A DNA stretch of 64,000 nt from Sympetrum striolatum (lineage: Eukaryota > Arthropoda > Insecta > Odonata > Libellulidae): contig OX388344.1 of assembly GCA_947579665.1 (NCBI GenBank), forward strand, positions 10,348,346-10,412,345. Direction: 5' to 3'. Both the position numbers and the translations under genes were made by a program. Position 1 is the first letter of the stretch. Every line of letters starts with the position of its first letter. This document shows positions 48,546 to 60,173 of this stretch, piece after piece. The notes beneath the pieces were generated by a model that worked only from the letters and a program-made list of their open reading frames with translations, did not search any database and was not told where the DNA came from.

Positions 48546-48860
48546 CTTGGTGGGGGATCTAATGAGTGGATGTTACGTTTTATATCGCTTGCCAAATAAC
48601 CGTAACTAATTTTTTCTTTCCCACGCTTTGAAACCTCTTGGAAGAAGTTTAGATCTACAACACCAAGAAAGCATAGAAAAAAGTGAGTTTTTAATAGAAA
48701 CTGGACGTATCCAAACCAGAAATCCAAACAACACTCATGACAAGTTTCCGATAGTTCGCTTATGTAAACAACTATCTTGGAAAGTGTAATAAGTTGGCCA
48801 CATAAGCGTTAAACTCCTCTAGTTTTCAATTCATTTAGTTTTTGAAGAAATTGACATATA

Positions 48861-49490
48861 CAGTAGAACCCCGGTAATCCGGACACTCGCTAATCCGGAA
48901 CCCTCGGTAATCCGGACGATCCATTGGGAGTTATGCAAACCCGCAACTTCTTATGAACATATAAACACGCATATTAGTAACAAGAAACGAGAGCTGGACA
49001 TACTATTTGAAAAATGTCTACATTGGCTGCAATGATGTGATGGAGAGCGAAGTAATGTGACGAAATTATCAAAACAGTAACGGCAGAAGATGATGATGAC
49101 GACGACGACCACCACCACCCTGTGGATTCCGTCAAAATTTCTCATTCTGAGGATTTGGCGACACTCAATACATCATTAAAGTGGGCCGTGGAGCAAAATA
49201 TCGAAGCACATGAAATTATGCTCTTTAGACGTTTTAGAGACACGTGCACTTGATTTAAAAATAAGAACGGTCACGCAAAAGAAAACACTAACTTTTTTGC
49301 TCGCTGATAATATTCATTCACTTTATATGTTGTAATACCTTATGTAATATATACATGCATTATCTATACAATATAATTTTTGAGAAAAAATGTTTTTTAC
49401 GATATTTTTTGAAAACCTCAGTAATCCGGAAACCCCGCTAATCCGGACGCCTATGTGCCTGAATTCGTCCGGATTACCGGGGTTCTACTG
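48861..49490 (+). mobile_element. pogo/Tigger-type deletion derivative, 630 bases
   Basis: The left end is CAGTAGAACCCCGGTAATCC and the right end is the complement of the same sequence, flanked by TA on both sides (48859-48860, 49491-49492). TAATCCGGA is repeated subterminally several times, as for transposase-binding sites. Only the C-terminal tail of the transposase remains inside, so most of the gene was deleted while both ends were kept. Confidence 0.88.
49059..49253 (+). pseudogene. pogo/Tigger transposase, C-terminal tail
   Basis: The 64-codon frame reads DEIIKTVTAEDDDDDDDHHH, then HSEDLATLNTSLKWAVEQN and IMLFRRFRDTC before TGA. An acidic run followed by a hydrophobic HSEAL...W.E...LL.RRLRD block is the usual end of Tigger/JRKL proteins. 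No catalytic residues are left. Confidence 0.75.
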
Positions 49491-49580
49491 TATTGTAATA
49501 AGTAGCGGGCATGAATATACTAGCCCCTGTAAGGTAGGCATTTTTCGTTTACTCGGCCGCCTTGGACCCCCCATCGGCAA

Positions 49581-49598
49581 ATCCTGGCTGCGCCACTG
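49581..49598 (-). repeat. Solo hAT-type terminus
   Basis: The minus strand reads CAGTGGCGCAGCCAGGAT, a common hAT end. No partner terminus with matching flanks was found nearby. Confidence 0.45.
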
Positions 49599-51033
49599 CT
49601 AACCACTAAACTACCACGCCGCATCAATCCCACCTCTGGTTTGCGAGTGGCGCTCCGCATAGTGGCCCCACCGCCAGAGGTCCTCACTGCTGTAAGGGAA
49701 TCCCCCCTAAGGAACAAGGAAATCAAATAAACGGAAGAATAGCTTTTCTTCCGATTTCAGCTCCGTGAATCAGCACTTGGTGAATTTTTGGTGGCGTATG
49801 ACTGTAGCTCTGCTGTAGCCCACCAATAATTGCTCAATGCATCCAGCGCTAATCCGTTTGAAATAGCCTTAGAGATAGTAGCAAATCTGTATTTAAGATC
49901 CTGGTCCATCGTTAATAGGAGAAGCACGTCGTTCAAAAGCGGCAAGTTTTCTTTCGTGTGCTTTTTTACCTCTTTCCTTAAAACATTTACGACGAAGGAT
50001 CAGAAGTGAGAAGAGACTTTCTCCATAAAAGACGCTTTGCGATTATTATTATTAGTTGGATCCATTTTGTATCGTTTATATTGCCACTTGAAAGGCTTTT
50101 TGAGAGAAATTGTATGAAAACTCTACGCATTTTGAGATGCTGTTTCGATAACATTCGCTTTCGCCTTGAAAGAAGTCGTCAAAAGGGAATTCCCCTTTTT
50201 TCAATTCGTCTAAACACTTCTACAATTCCTTCCGCAGACTCTAGCGCCTTTCCTTTCTTTTGTTTCCCTCATTTCCCTTCTTTCTATTTTATTAGTCAAC
50301 AAGTCATCTTCTTTATTCTTTCCTGTGTATCTATTGCTTCCATTTTTTCTCCGCTGCTGTCCATATTTATAAACGTTTCAACACGAAAGAGAGCGCATTT
50401 TCTTACTTAACTATTTGCATGAGTATTCCCGACATCTTTTACACCGTATGTTTCGGATCTCTTACTTTATTTAATAATTTCCCTCGATGTTTGACGCATC
50501 GATTTTTCTACCGTTTATCATAGGAATTGGCCGTAGCAAACTATTCTACGTCCACCTCCAATCTTTCTCCTTTTGCATTTGATCTCTTTTGCAGTTCATC
50601 TCACAATCTCAAGTACGACACCCCTGATGAGGAAAATACTTGTTCCTGATTGTTACTTAAACATACTTTCCTTCGCTGTAGGTACATCAAAACTTTTTTT
50701 CTGACGTTTAATTTCAAATTCGTTATTTTATTATTTAATAGTATTTGTAAATCACTTTCACCGTCGCCTTCACGTATTTTGCTGACAACTGTCTTTTCAC
50801 CTCAATATCTATTTAAAAAGGGACTAACTTTCATAAACCACAATACGAATTATTCTCGTCGTAGTTTCGATTCATGGAGTCATCACCAGGTCTCGACTTT
50901 GGTTTTTCAAAGATTAAGAGCCGATCGATTTCAGGATGACATACGACTTTAAATGTGTTAAAATTAAATGGTACGCGTCCAACAGCTGCCAAAATATCGT
51001 CCATTACACATACATATTCAAACAGTATGGATC
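49599..51033. other. Intron; no supported gene
   Basis: A 134-codon forward frame at 50006-50410 and a 62-codon reverse frame at 49757-49945 are the largest. Neither contains a recognisable domain or fits SERAC1. Confidence 0.4.
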
Positions 51034-52120
51034 TTAGGGGGCGTCCATTAATTACGTGAGGCGTTTAGGGGGGTTAAGCCGAATCTCACTCACTCTCACG
51101 TGGGGGAGAGGGGGGTTCTCGCAAATATTACGTAATATGTTTTCCACAAGAAACAGTGTAGAATTATGAGATAACTGGGTTCGACTTTTTCATTGTGATT
51201 TTAGACTACGATCTCAGTAGTCCTAAATACTAGTCTCAATTAGTCCTAAATGACAATAATTAAATAAATTACGTTTTTTACTTTCTCCCTATACGTAGTA
51301 TAGAGAAAGTATTGTATTCGCAAAAAAATTCGATCTCCAGATTCCGACGGAAATAGATGTTTTGGGGCCCATAGAGCTTTTTCTATAGACGTTTTCGCTA
51401 TTTTCCCGAACATGTCTGTCTGTGTGTCTGTGGTAAAAAAGTCTGTGGGCGCTCTATCTGAGAAAGTAATTATCCGATCATTTTCAAAATTCATATTTAG
51501 TATTTTCCTAACAATACCAAGAGTTAATTTGTTTTTGGTGAATATTGCTTAACCGAAAGTTGCGGTTTATCCGGAACAAAATTATGTTTCTTAAATATCT
51601 CTGTAAGAATGCAATATAGGTATATACATTTACATACAAAAGGTAAAGGTAATGTATTTTACTAAAACTTTTGTATGAAACATTTCTTCGTAACACTGAT
51701 TGTTTAGGAGTTATTCTTGAATAACGGTTAACCGGAAGTTGTTGTTTATCCAGAAATGGAAGTTTTTCATACGTATCTCTGTCATAATGCAATGTAGGTA
51801 TATACATTTACATACAAGAGTTATAGATAATGTATTTCACTACAAATGTTGTATGAAAGATTTTCCTGTAATACTCATTGTTTTGGAGTTATTTATATAT
51901 TACCGGCATAGGCTTCTGTTTTCAATAAATATGGAGAAAGAGTTGGCCACATCAGATTTATTTTAATAAATCCAATACAATGAAGCATAGATTAACATAT
52001 TTACACTGAAAACACGCATTTTGAACAATCTCACGTGAGATTAGAGGAGGGGGTCGAGCCAAATCTCACTAGGGGGAGGGAGGGGTCAAGAAATCACCTT
52101 AATTAATGGTTGCCCCCTTA
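51034..52120. mobile_element. TIR element with nested repeat
   Basis: The left end is TAGGGGGCGTCCATTAATTA and the right end, on the other strand, is TAAGGGGGCAACCATTAATT. Both ends continue into G-rich blocks with AATCTCACT. The CTTTCTCCCTATACG-family copy C sits inside. Without it the element is about 0.4 kb and has no coding frame. Confidence 0.65.
51275..51966 (-). repeat. CTTTCTCCCTATACG-family repeat, copy C
   Basis: An inverted full-length copy: ACTTTCTCCCTATACGTAGT at 51280, two internal units with AACCGGAAGTTG, and an end near GGCCACATCAGATTTATTTT. A 99-codon minus-strand frame (51807-51508) aligns gap-free with that of copy A. Confidence 0.75.
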
Positions 52121-52508
52121 GGGCAACTCTGTCAAAATCTAATTGAATGAATGATAAATAAAATATTAACCTAAAATATAAATTCGTATTCGTATGTATA
52201 CGATTCATTCGTACCGATAATAGACCATGACTTTCAATATTTTATAAAAAGTGAACAAAATGCGTGGTTTTATGTGATTGAGAGACGGCGGCCGACTCAG
52301 TATTTCATTTATTAGGTCGAAATTCGAATAATTCGCTTATCACGCATCAGTGGTATAAATGTTGTTGATTCGCTGTGCCATTTGGAAGCGAAATAGGCGC
52401 GTAATTTCTTCGAAGGAATATAGCGTTCGCTTCATTCATTCATCTACGTCTTTCACTTCTTTAGATAGACATTAATTCACATATTTCTCAAAATGCCTTT
52501 AAATGAGA

Positions 52509-53259
52509 GGTTAGTTGTGTCTAAGCGGGGATTTTACCTTTACTTTTTTCGGGTAGAAATTTCGAGGGTCTCCATCCTAATCCGGACCCTTAGCTCACCT
52601 TCGCAGCTCGGGAGCGCCCGGCCGCCACAGCAGCGGGGGCCATAAAAAAAACTTACCGCGTGTGATACGATTTAAAAAGTTATAAACAATTCAAATGAGC
52701 TACAATTTATTATCTTCGTCATCTCACTCGTCCTAAGAGATATACAAGCGTTTTTTGATCGATGACCTACGATGAAAACTAAGATTTTTCGTGATTTTGC
52801 AAGAAACTACCCGTTTACACACGGCAACGTTGCCGTTGGGTTGGGGTAGGGGGGGGAGGGATTTCTATCAAAAATCTAGAAATCCTCCCCCCCAACCCAC
52901 CCAACCCCTGTTGAGATATTTAAAACACCCGCCTATCTGACTGAGCAACGTTGCCGTGTGTAAACGGGTAATTTCTTGCAAAATCACGAAAAATCTTAAT
53001 TTTCATCGTAGAACGTCGATCAAAAATGGCTTGTATATCTCTTAGGACGAGTGAGACGACGAAGATAATAAATTGTTGCTCATTTGAATTGTTTATAACA
53101 TTTTAAATCGTATTCCACGTAGTAAGTTTTTTCATGGTCTCCCATGCTGTGACGGCCGGGTGCTCCCGAGGAGGTAAGGGTCCGGATTAGGATGGCGACC
53201 CTCGAAATGTCTACCTGAAAAAAAGGTATGGTAAAAATCACGCTTAGCTACCACTAACC
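52509..53259. mobile_element. Fold-back (palindromic) element, copy 1, 751 bases
   Basis: AAATGAGA flanks both ends (52501-52508, 53260-53267). The element begins GGTTAGT and ends ACTAACC, and its two halves of about 350 bases are inverted copies of each other. Paired blocks include GTAGAAATTTCGAGGGT, CCTAATCCGGACCCTTA, AGCAACAATTTATTATCTTC and CCCGTTTACACACGGCAACG. Each arm near the centre has its own inverted G-rich/C-rich pair. No protein frame is present. Confidence 0.92.
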
Positions 53260-53267
53260 AAATGAGA

Positions 53268-54418
53268 TATTGTGGTCGTTTCAATTGTAGCATTTGTTCT
53301 TCTGTAAGATCATCAACATTACTAATGCGTAAAGATACTTACTAATATTTGTAGCAAGATATTTCCCTGGTTTCTTATTGGCTCTCAGGGATTCGTGGTT
53401 CATTTGTTAAAAACAACTTTATGAATCGAACCTTTCTCTCGAAGACAACTGCGTTACTTCTGAGCAACGGAGCGCAAGAAATATATTCTAATTTCAAATA
53501 ATATCCGCGATGTTCCTTAAAATTTCAAAATCCTATTAATGTTTAATGACTTTCGAAATGGCATTCACATTCCATTCCCCTCCTTCACTTGCATTTCCGT
53601 ACGAGTTTTATTTATTTAATTTAAACGCCATTTTCGTATTATTTTATTGTTCGCATGAGCTCTCCAACCATTTTGTATACACGTAATTTCCTAATCTACC
53701 TTAAACTTTAGTTAATTATTACCGGGCGGACTCTTATTGCATTCCGCTTTCTTCTCAAATTTCGCCTTTCATATGTTTCGGTGTAACATTCGTTTCTTAA
53801 AATTATACGATTGTTTCTCTTTCAATTCTCTTTCTTGCATGTTGTATATTGAGCACAGTTGATGTGAGAAATAAGATTCGTTCGTTTTCCGCAATTTAAT
53901 AAGCGTACCGTTTCCAAATCCACTGAATTCTTCTCGTCGTTTCCCTCTCAAAACTTATTCTTTTGGGACCAAAGTGCGCCAAACGGTGACTCCGTTGCCA
54001 ATGTGCTTCCGTCCTCACCAATTAACTGCTTTTTCATAAATTTGTACACATTGCCGGATTTTTCATCAGTTTATATATTTTCTATAAATGCTTTGTTATC
54101 CACAGTTCACTTTTTTATCTGATGAACTTACTACACCAAAATACTAAGCGTGTCACACCTTTAAAACGCACAAAGTGCGAGGAATGGATTATGACATTGT
54201 TTCGTATGGAAAAAATGACGATCGATGAGCGATCCTAAACACACGAATAGAGCATTTGCTTACATTTTCAGAAGAAGTTGAACCCAAGACTTAACTTCTA
54301 CTCCGGTTCGTCTAGTGCCCATTGAGGAATGGATTGATTATCAATCCATTGACCATTTTGACCATTTTGACCTTTATTAGTGAAGGTGGTCCTGAGTTAT
54401 AATTATAATAACAATAAA
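53268..54418. other. Intron; no supported gene
   Basis: A+T-rich, with no recognised motif. A 60-codon reverse frame at 53769-53951 is unassigned. Confidence 0.4.
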
Positions 54419-54905
54419 GGACTTTATTCAGGGCGAGATTGAGACTATCAAGATTCTTCTTACACCTAACCCTTTGTCATGTTGGAACAGAAAGAGATAG
54501 ATATATTACAAAAGTACAGAGAAGAAAACTACTACGTGGATTAAAAACCTAAGCTAAAAGCATTGGGAAAAAATTTCCACTGCAGGAAAACACCCTCAAA
54601 AGAAGGGAGTGTGAAAAACCTGTGAAACCTACACGTAGAAAACTAAATTTAAATATGGTAGTAGATTAAAGAGCTATATAAGACAAGAGAAAAGGAAGTC
54701 ATTAGAATGTACAAAAAAGAGCAAATTATAAAATAAAATTCTGACACAAAAGTAACAACATATAAGTAATAATATATAACTAATTTAGAGTTGAGTTATA
54801 GAGTTCTAACTATCTTAAACTTGTTTTGTCAAATTACATGTTAAATTATATGAACATAATAGACGCACTGAACATATATAGTCTCAATTTCGCCTAATAA
54901 AGACC
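54419..54905. mobile_element. TIR element, 487 bases, in (TAA)n-like DNA
   Basis: GGACTTTATTCAGGGCGAGA plus TTGAGACTAT at the left is mirrored at the right by ATAGTCTCAATT, then TCGCCTAATAAAGACC. The arms are about 28 bases. The flanks are AATAA/TAATAA repeats, so a target duplication cannot be assigned. Confidence 0.6.
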
Positions 54906-54935
54906 CCTAATAATAATAATAATAATAATAATAAG
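54906..54935 (+). repeat. TAA trinucleotide microsatellite
   Basis: About eight TAA units directly follow the TIR element. Confidence 0.9.
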
Positions 54936-55219
54936 AATTATATAAACATTATAAACATAATTTCGCTTGGTAAATGCTCGTTAAGTAATTAGATTATAAA
55001 TAAGTAAAACGGATTCAAAAAACTGAAAAAAGACAAAGAAGAAAAAATAATGAGAGTTGTAGAGTAATGAATAAAAGAACATATTCCAATAAAAGAAATT
55101 CGTTTGGACGGTGGATAAGGAGGAGAGATGTTCTGAAATTGAGGTGGGAAGGCCAAGAAATATTGTGATCTCAATGAGTTGATGGAGTTGTGCGTTTCCC
55201 TGAGATTAAGTTCTGCTTT

Positions 55220-55290
55220 GTATGGTTAAGAGATTGTGGCATTTACTCTCGAAGCTGAAGAGCTGAGTTCGATCCTCAGTTGGGACTCCG
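55220..55290 (+). repeat. tRNA-like SINE fragment
   Basis: CTGAGTTCGATCCTCAG (55263-55279) forms a perfect five-pair T-arm with a B-box loop. The upstream GGTTAAGAGATTGTGGCA is only loosely A-box-like and no acceptor stem pairs, so it is not a functional tRNA. Confidence 0.4.
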
Positions 55291-55744
55291 AAATGACGTC
55301 ACCACCATCAACCTTTTCGAGTACACTCGACTTTCTTGCATCCACAAATATCATTTAGTCATTGATGGACTTCATCATTCCTTTGTATGGATCTCGAGAA
55401 GGCACACCCGTGGCTGAAATGCTTCCTGCGCTTTCTTGCTTCCCATGAGAATGGTATTTCTATTACTGGTTTGATCCGAAAGATGGTATCTTTGTTTCGG
55501 CACAGCACTCTGGTTTAATTTTCGTTCATTTATCTGTTTTTCATCGAGGATACTAAAAGGAGAATGTAATTAACAATGAATGTCAGATTAATGTCATTAA
55601 TTCGTATTACAATCACGGAATGCATTACTTATTGAACGCCTGAGAAATATGCATGTGCTGCTAAAAGAGGACTCTTAGCTGCAGATGCTGGGACGATAAT
55701 GCAAGAAACTAGTCAGTCTGCAATAGATTAACAGGGGTATTGAG

Positions 55745-56085
55745 GACATCCGTTTGGACACATGTCCGCTATTTTTAAGCAAAGAACGGGCCCTGAAAGA
55801 ATCGTGAGAATCCCCCTGCCATACGCCTCTGGCGGCTCGCGGGGTATATATCTAAATCCGTTAGTTAATTACCCATTAACCTGGTGTCCCCCTTGTCGGT
55901 ACAATTTTTCATTTTTCGAAATAGTTTGGTATCGAGTCGGCACGGGTTACCATAATCCAATCGCAATAATATTTATTAGGTAAGTTTATAAGGCCAAATG
56001 GGAAAAAATTAGAGGGTATGCGTAACTGAATTCGCAAAAAAAAATTTCCATTACGTCTTGGGACACCCTAATATATATATTATAT
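55745..56085 (-). mobile_element. Dispersed TIR-type element, inverted copy of 3450-3825
   Basis: The reverse complement reproduces the 3450 copy: TTAGGGTGTCCCAAGACGTA, GGTAACCCGTGCCGAC, GGGGGACACCAGGTT and AAAATAGCGGACATGTGTCC. The two copies are highly similar, suggesting comparatively recent spread. Confidence 0.7.
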
Positions 56086-56891
56086 TATTTATCGTATCAG
56101 GATTTATGATTAATTTCTACTGAAAAGTGTCACCGGGAAGTCGCTGGAGTGAATCATGCGAATAATGGAACCAAAGGTGTCGTTAAATGAGAGAATCTAC
56201 TTGATTTGATTCCCATTCTATAATTTAATTATTCGCGCTAACGTTTAAGGTTTATAAACTCCGACAAAATAAAATCATTTTCGCTTCAGCATACAACAAC
56301 ATTTCCTCTTGTGTTTGCTGTTCATTCTCACGAACCAACAATCAGTAACAATTCTTTCTTTAAATGGAAAAGATCTTTTTAAAGTTTTTCAAAGCAGATT
56401 TACTCGACGCGTAGAATCGGTCTCATACTGCAACATCTGAAACAACATCGACATATTACTTTAATTTGATTCATTCGAGGAACTTTTGCGTGAAAACCTT
56501 CCTTAATTCGAATAGTAAATAATATTCACAGACATCTCGGAGTAGAAGCAAAGAAATGGACTCTTCCGAAGTTTGCAATCAGAATTGCCGCAGTATTGCT
56601 CAGTTCGCTCGATTCGGCTTGCATTTTCATCCCTCCGTTTAATTGAGAATGGGACTTAGTTGAGTCGCAATGGACGGCAAATCGGATGGCCAATCAAACG
56701 ACTCCACTCATCGCTGCTCATTGGCCTCAAGGTCTTCACGTGCTCCTTCTGTCGAGGAGGCCCCGTTCAAGGGAAAAAACATTCCTGCTCTTGCTCTCTT
56801 ACAAATGAATAACTTCACATTAATATTTCCTCTCGTGTTTAGTTAGATTCCAAACTATGAATTGAGAAATGGGGCTAACTTCCTCGAACTT
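56086..56891. other. Intron; no supported gene
   Basis: A slightly G+C-richer stretch at 56560-56770 has no open frame of note. Confidence 0.35.
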
Positions 56892-56986
56892 GGAAATAAT
56901 CTTCGAAATATTTGTACTTTCACCACAATTTATTGCACAATATATTAAATTGTGGTAAAAGTACAAATATTTCGAAGATTATTTCC
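56892..56986. repeat. Near-perfect 41-bp-arm hairpin
   Basis: The left arm 56892-56932 (GGAAATAATCTTCGAAATAT, then TTGTACTTTCACCACAATTT) is mirrored at 56945-56986 with a single mismatch and a 12-base loop. No TSD or protein frame accompanies it. Size and loop are compatible with a small-RNA precursor or a minimal fold-back element. Confidence 0.85.
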
Positions 56987-57716
56987 ATTATGGATTAACA
57001 CAACTCCTCGCCTGACTCAGTGAAGTTTATTCCTCGAACTTGCTGTCAGTACGCCATTCATAACGAAAAACAGAAGGTTTGATCTCTTCAGCCATTATTA
57101 TTAGATAATATGTACATATAATGTGATAAATAATGCACTGGATTTACCATAGTGGTGGTTGATGTTCACGGAAATGTTTACGGACAATGTTTTAACGAAA
57201 AAATCATTCAATTTGGTTAATTACAGAAGCGCTGCTACTGCCTACTGTTAGACCTTAAGACGAAAAGGATTTCACTTCGATTGATTCCAATAAATTCGAG
57301 AGAAGTATATGAGATTCTTCGTTTAACTTACGGAAGACTCGAGAAAGTCGAAGAATAAGCCCAATGATGATAAAAACCACAACGACCACTAGAAAAGGAT
57401 ACTTATGTTTTCCTTGTATTATCAATACCAAACTTCCTGATAAAGATAATTAGGTTTTGGACGATTGTAATTTTTACACAGTATTCTTTCTCTACCTTTG
57501 AATTATTATGACATTAAAGAATAAAACATCGATGTCTCGGTATAATACGAAATAATGATACGGATGATTAATTCGATCAATTGATGATTTGAACATTTAT
57601 AATTTTTATAAGCCAATCATATATTATCTTACTGAAGGAAAAGTAAGTACCTTTTGATGTAAAAAAATAAATCGTGATTTTAAAATAATAATTTTATTTT
57701 CATTGCGTATTTTAAA

Positions 57717-57920
57717 TTACTTTCGTAGATAGTTTCCAACTTGTTTTAGGCATTTATCATATCGAACAACACGCTTTTGAAACCCCACTTCATAAAAAAT
57801 CAGCCGCCAGTGAATATATCCATGGATTGCATTTTTTACACCCTCATTATTTGCCCAAAGATCGTGTGAAGGAGCAAGTGGTATTCGGTCGGGGCTGAGA
57901 CGACGATTTTGCCTTTTCAT
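57717..57920 (-). pseudogene. mariner-like transposase, C-terminal fragment
   Basis: The minus-strand frame ends YEVGFQKRVVRYDKCLKQVG, then NYLRK and stop. FY..GF.KLV.RYDKCL...GNY is the characteristic end of mariner-type transposases. The preceding SPDRIPLAPSHDLWAN recalls the SPDLAPSD motif of the catalytic region but is scrambled. Upstream sequence no longer resembles mariner, and TIRs were not found. Confidence 0.7.
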
Positions 57921-58261
57921 CGACTTAATTACTGATTGATGGCTCTTTTCTTCTCATTCTTTTGCATTGAATTGTCACTTTCTAACCATTCCATCGCTTT
58001 TCACCATAAAGATCGCAGATTTCAATGTTATATGCATTCATGTGTTTAGCAATCGGATAACTGACCGCACTGTGAGAGTCAGCGGACTTTTTCAACGATG
58101 AAGACAAATTCTATCCACTGATGCTTGGATGGCGTCAAAGGAACAATTATTTAGTGAGCAAAGTGGCGATTGACTGAGCGAACATGCATCGTACTCTGTC
58201 TGATTGTCGACACTAAGAAAAGCGCAGGAAAATTAATATTCTTTAATTCCGATTCTTCCCT

Positions 58262-58495
58262 CCAGGATTAGCCTGTTCTAGCTTTACTTCACCATCTTGA
58301 ACGTGGTCTTCCTGCTCTCCTTTTACCTAATGGCTTATGTTCAAAAGCTTGCTTTGGAAATCTCTCTCTGTGCATTCGCAATACATGCTCTTTCCATCTG
58401 TTTTTGTATTCTATTAATCGCTCTGAAATCGCATGAACTCTCCTTTCTCATAGATGCGCTCCTTATCCGATTTTCGGATCAAATTATCGTTTAAA
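58262..58495 (-). pseudogene. LINE reverse-transcriptase C-terminal fragment
   Basis: On the minus strand one frame reads RWKEHVLRMHRERFPKQAFE, then HKPLGKRRAGRPRSRW. W.EHV.RM...R.PK.A...P.GKR..GRPR.RW closes many arthropod non-LTR RT frames. All catalytic sequence is absent. A fold-back element is inserted 30 bases away. Confidence 0.75.
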
Positions 58496-58524
58496 GCGTC
58501 TAACGTGGAACTCGCTAATGTGTT

Positions 58525-59284
58525 GGTTAATGGTAGCTAAGCGGGGTTTTTACTATTCCTTTTATTTTCAGAAAGAAATTTCGAGGGTCGCCGTCCTAAT
58601 CCGGACCCTTACCACCGCTTGAAGCACGACGGCGCCTGGCCGTGACAGCATCGGAGACCATAAAAAAACTGATCGCGTGGAATACGATTTAAAAAGTTAT
58701 AAACAACTCAAATGAGCAACAATTTATTATCTTCGTCGTCTCACTCGTCCTAAAAGATATACAAGCGTCTTTTGATCGACGTTCTACGATGAAAATTAAT
58801 ATTTTTCGTGATTTTGCAAGAAATTACCCGTTTACACACGGCAACGTTGCCGTTGGGTTGGGGTAGGGGGAAGGGATTTATATCAAAAGTCTAGGAATCC
58901 TCCTCCTAACCCAACCCAACCCCTGTTGAGATATTTAATGCACCCGCCTATCTGACCCCCCCGTGTAAACCCGTGTCTAAACGGGTAATTTCTTGCAAAA
59001 TCACGAAAAATATTAATTCCATCGTAGAACGTCGATCAAAAGACGCTTGTATATCTCTTAGGACGAGTGAGACGATGAAGATAATAAATTGTTGCTCATT
59101 TGAATTGTTTATAACTTTTTATATAGTATTCCACGCGGTCAGTTTTTTTATGGTACCCGATGCTGTGGCGGCCGGGCGCTCCCGAGCTGGGAAGCCGAGG
59201 TAAGGGTCCGGATTAGGACGGCGACCCTCGAAATTTCTACCAGAAAAAAGTAACGGTAAAAACCCCGCTTAGCTAACATTAACC
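58525..59284. mobile_element. Fold-back (palindromic) element, copy 2, 760 bases
   Basis: Same family as 52509-53259. The ends are GGTTAATGGTAGCTAAGCGG and its near-complement CCGCTTAGCTAACATTAACC. The flanks AATGTGTT and GATGTGTT agree at seven of eight positions. Inverted arms of about 340 bases include CCGTCCTAATCCGGACCCTT and GACGTTCTACGATGAAAATT with their mirrors. One central arm has a small duplication and deletion (CCGTGTAAACCCGTGTCTAA) that breaks symmetry. Confidence 0.92.
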
Positions 59285-59292
59285 GATGTGTT

Positions 59293-60108
59293 TGTTCGAA
59301 TATCCGCCGCAAGGTGCACTCACACTTTAAAGGTCATCCATGGACGGATAATAGAGTACTTTTATTTACCTAATCGTCCCCGGTTCGACCCTAGACTTCG
59401 ATAAATGGGTGTAAAGTTCATTTTATTGATTACGGGCTTTATTATGGATGCTCGAATGAATGCACCCCGAGCTGCATCCAACTTAGCGCATTTCATCGCT
59501 CTTATTTCATCGCTGGAAGAGGACGTACAAAATACATAATCCGGTCAAGATTGCAATTCAGTGGCTTCGTGGATAACAAGGAAATACGTAAACAGCTGTT
59601 ATTCAGTCGCCGTTATGGCACTGCCGCATATTCCCCAAGGAATGCATTTCGGAGAGTCATTTCAGCCGAGTGATTTGTCCGTGGGATCTCATCTTCTTTG
59701 CTCATTTATTATATCCTCTTATGCTGGTTTTGTTTCTTTTCGAAGAATCTGACGTCCTTTGGCGGAATGGAATCAGTAAATACGAAAGGGAGCGACGTAG
59801 AATTCTTTCAAGGGAGCCAAATGTTGGATTAAATGCGAAACTAAATACACGCATGTAGTATGTATTTTGTTATTTTCTGTGCGGTACTTATCCACCAACA
59901 AAACGGTTCGGGAATACCGATTTGATTAGATTAACGATAATCGCTTAAATCAGCCGTTTTCTGCAGTAGTTGCGAGATTATTTTGATCTATAGCTTTAAT
60001 TCGATTTGCTGTAGGTAAATGAAAACATGCATTGCTCGATAAGTGATAGAAATCATTGTAAACTTAGCGCAGGTGCGACCCAGGATTGTACAAGTAGTAA
60101 GAAAGAGC
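59293..60108. other. Intron; no supported gene
   Basis: Overlapping frames of about 60 codons at 59561-59858 are unrecognised. CCCCGGTTCGACCCTAGACT near 59388 is a B-box-like scrap. Confidence 0.35.
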
Positions 60109-60173
60109 GACTTGGCTGTGGTCAAACACATACCCGGAAAGTGGGAGACCAGGTTTCGAGTCCCAGCCAAGTC
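60109..60173 (+). repeat. tRNA-like sequence with closing stem
   Basis: GACTTGGCTG at the 5' side pairs perfectly with CAGCCAAGTC 65 bases on. A B-box-like GGTTTCGAGTCC lies before the 3' strand, with one extra T. The T-arm does not pair well, so this is a tRNA relic or SINE, not a functional tRNA. Confidence 0.45.

Noticed and set aside
50006..50410. 134-codon forward frame, hydrophobic C-terminal half, as a membrane protein gene
   Set aside because: It is made largely of T/C-rich low-complexity DNA, has no recognisable domain and lies in a TE-filled intron.
60109..60173. Functional tRNA gene
   Set aside because: The B box has an extra base, the T and D arms do not pair well, and the closing stem is 10 bp instead of 7.
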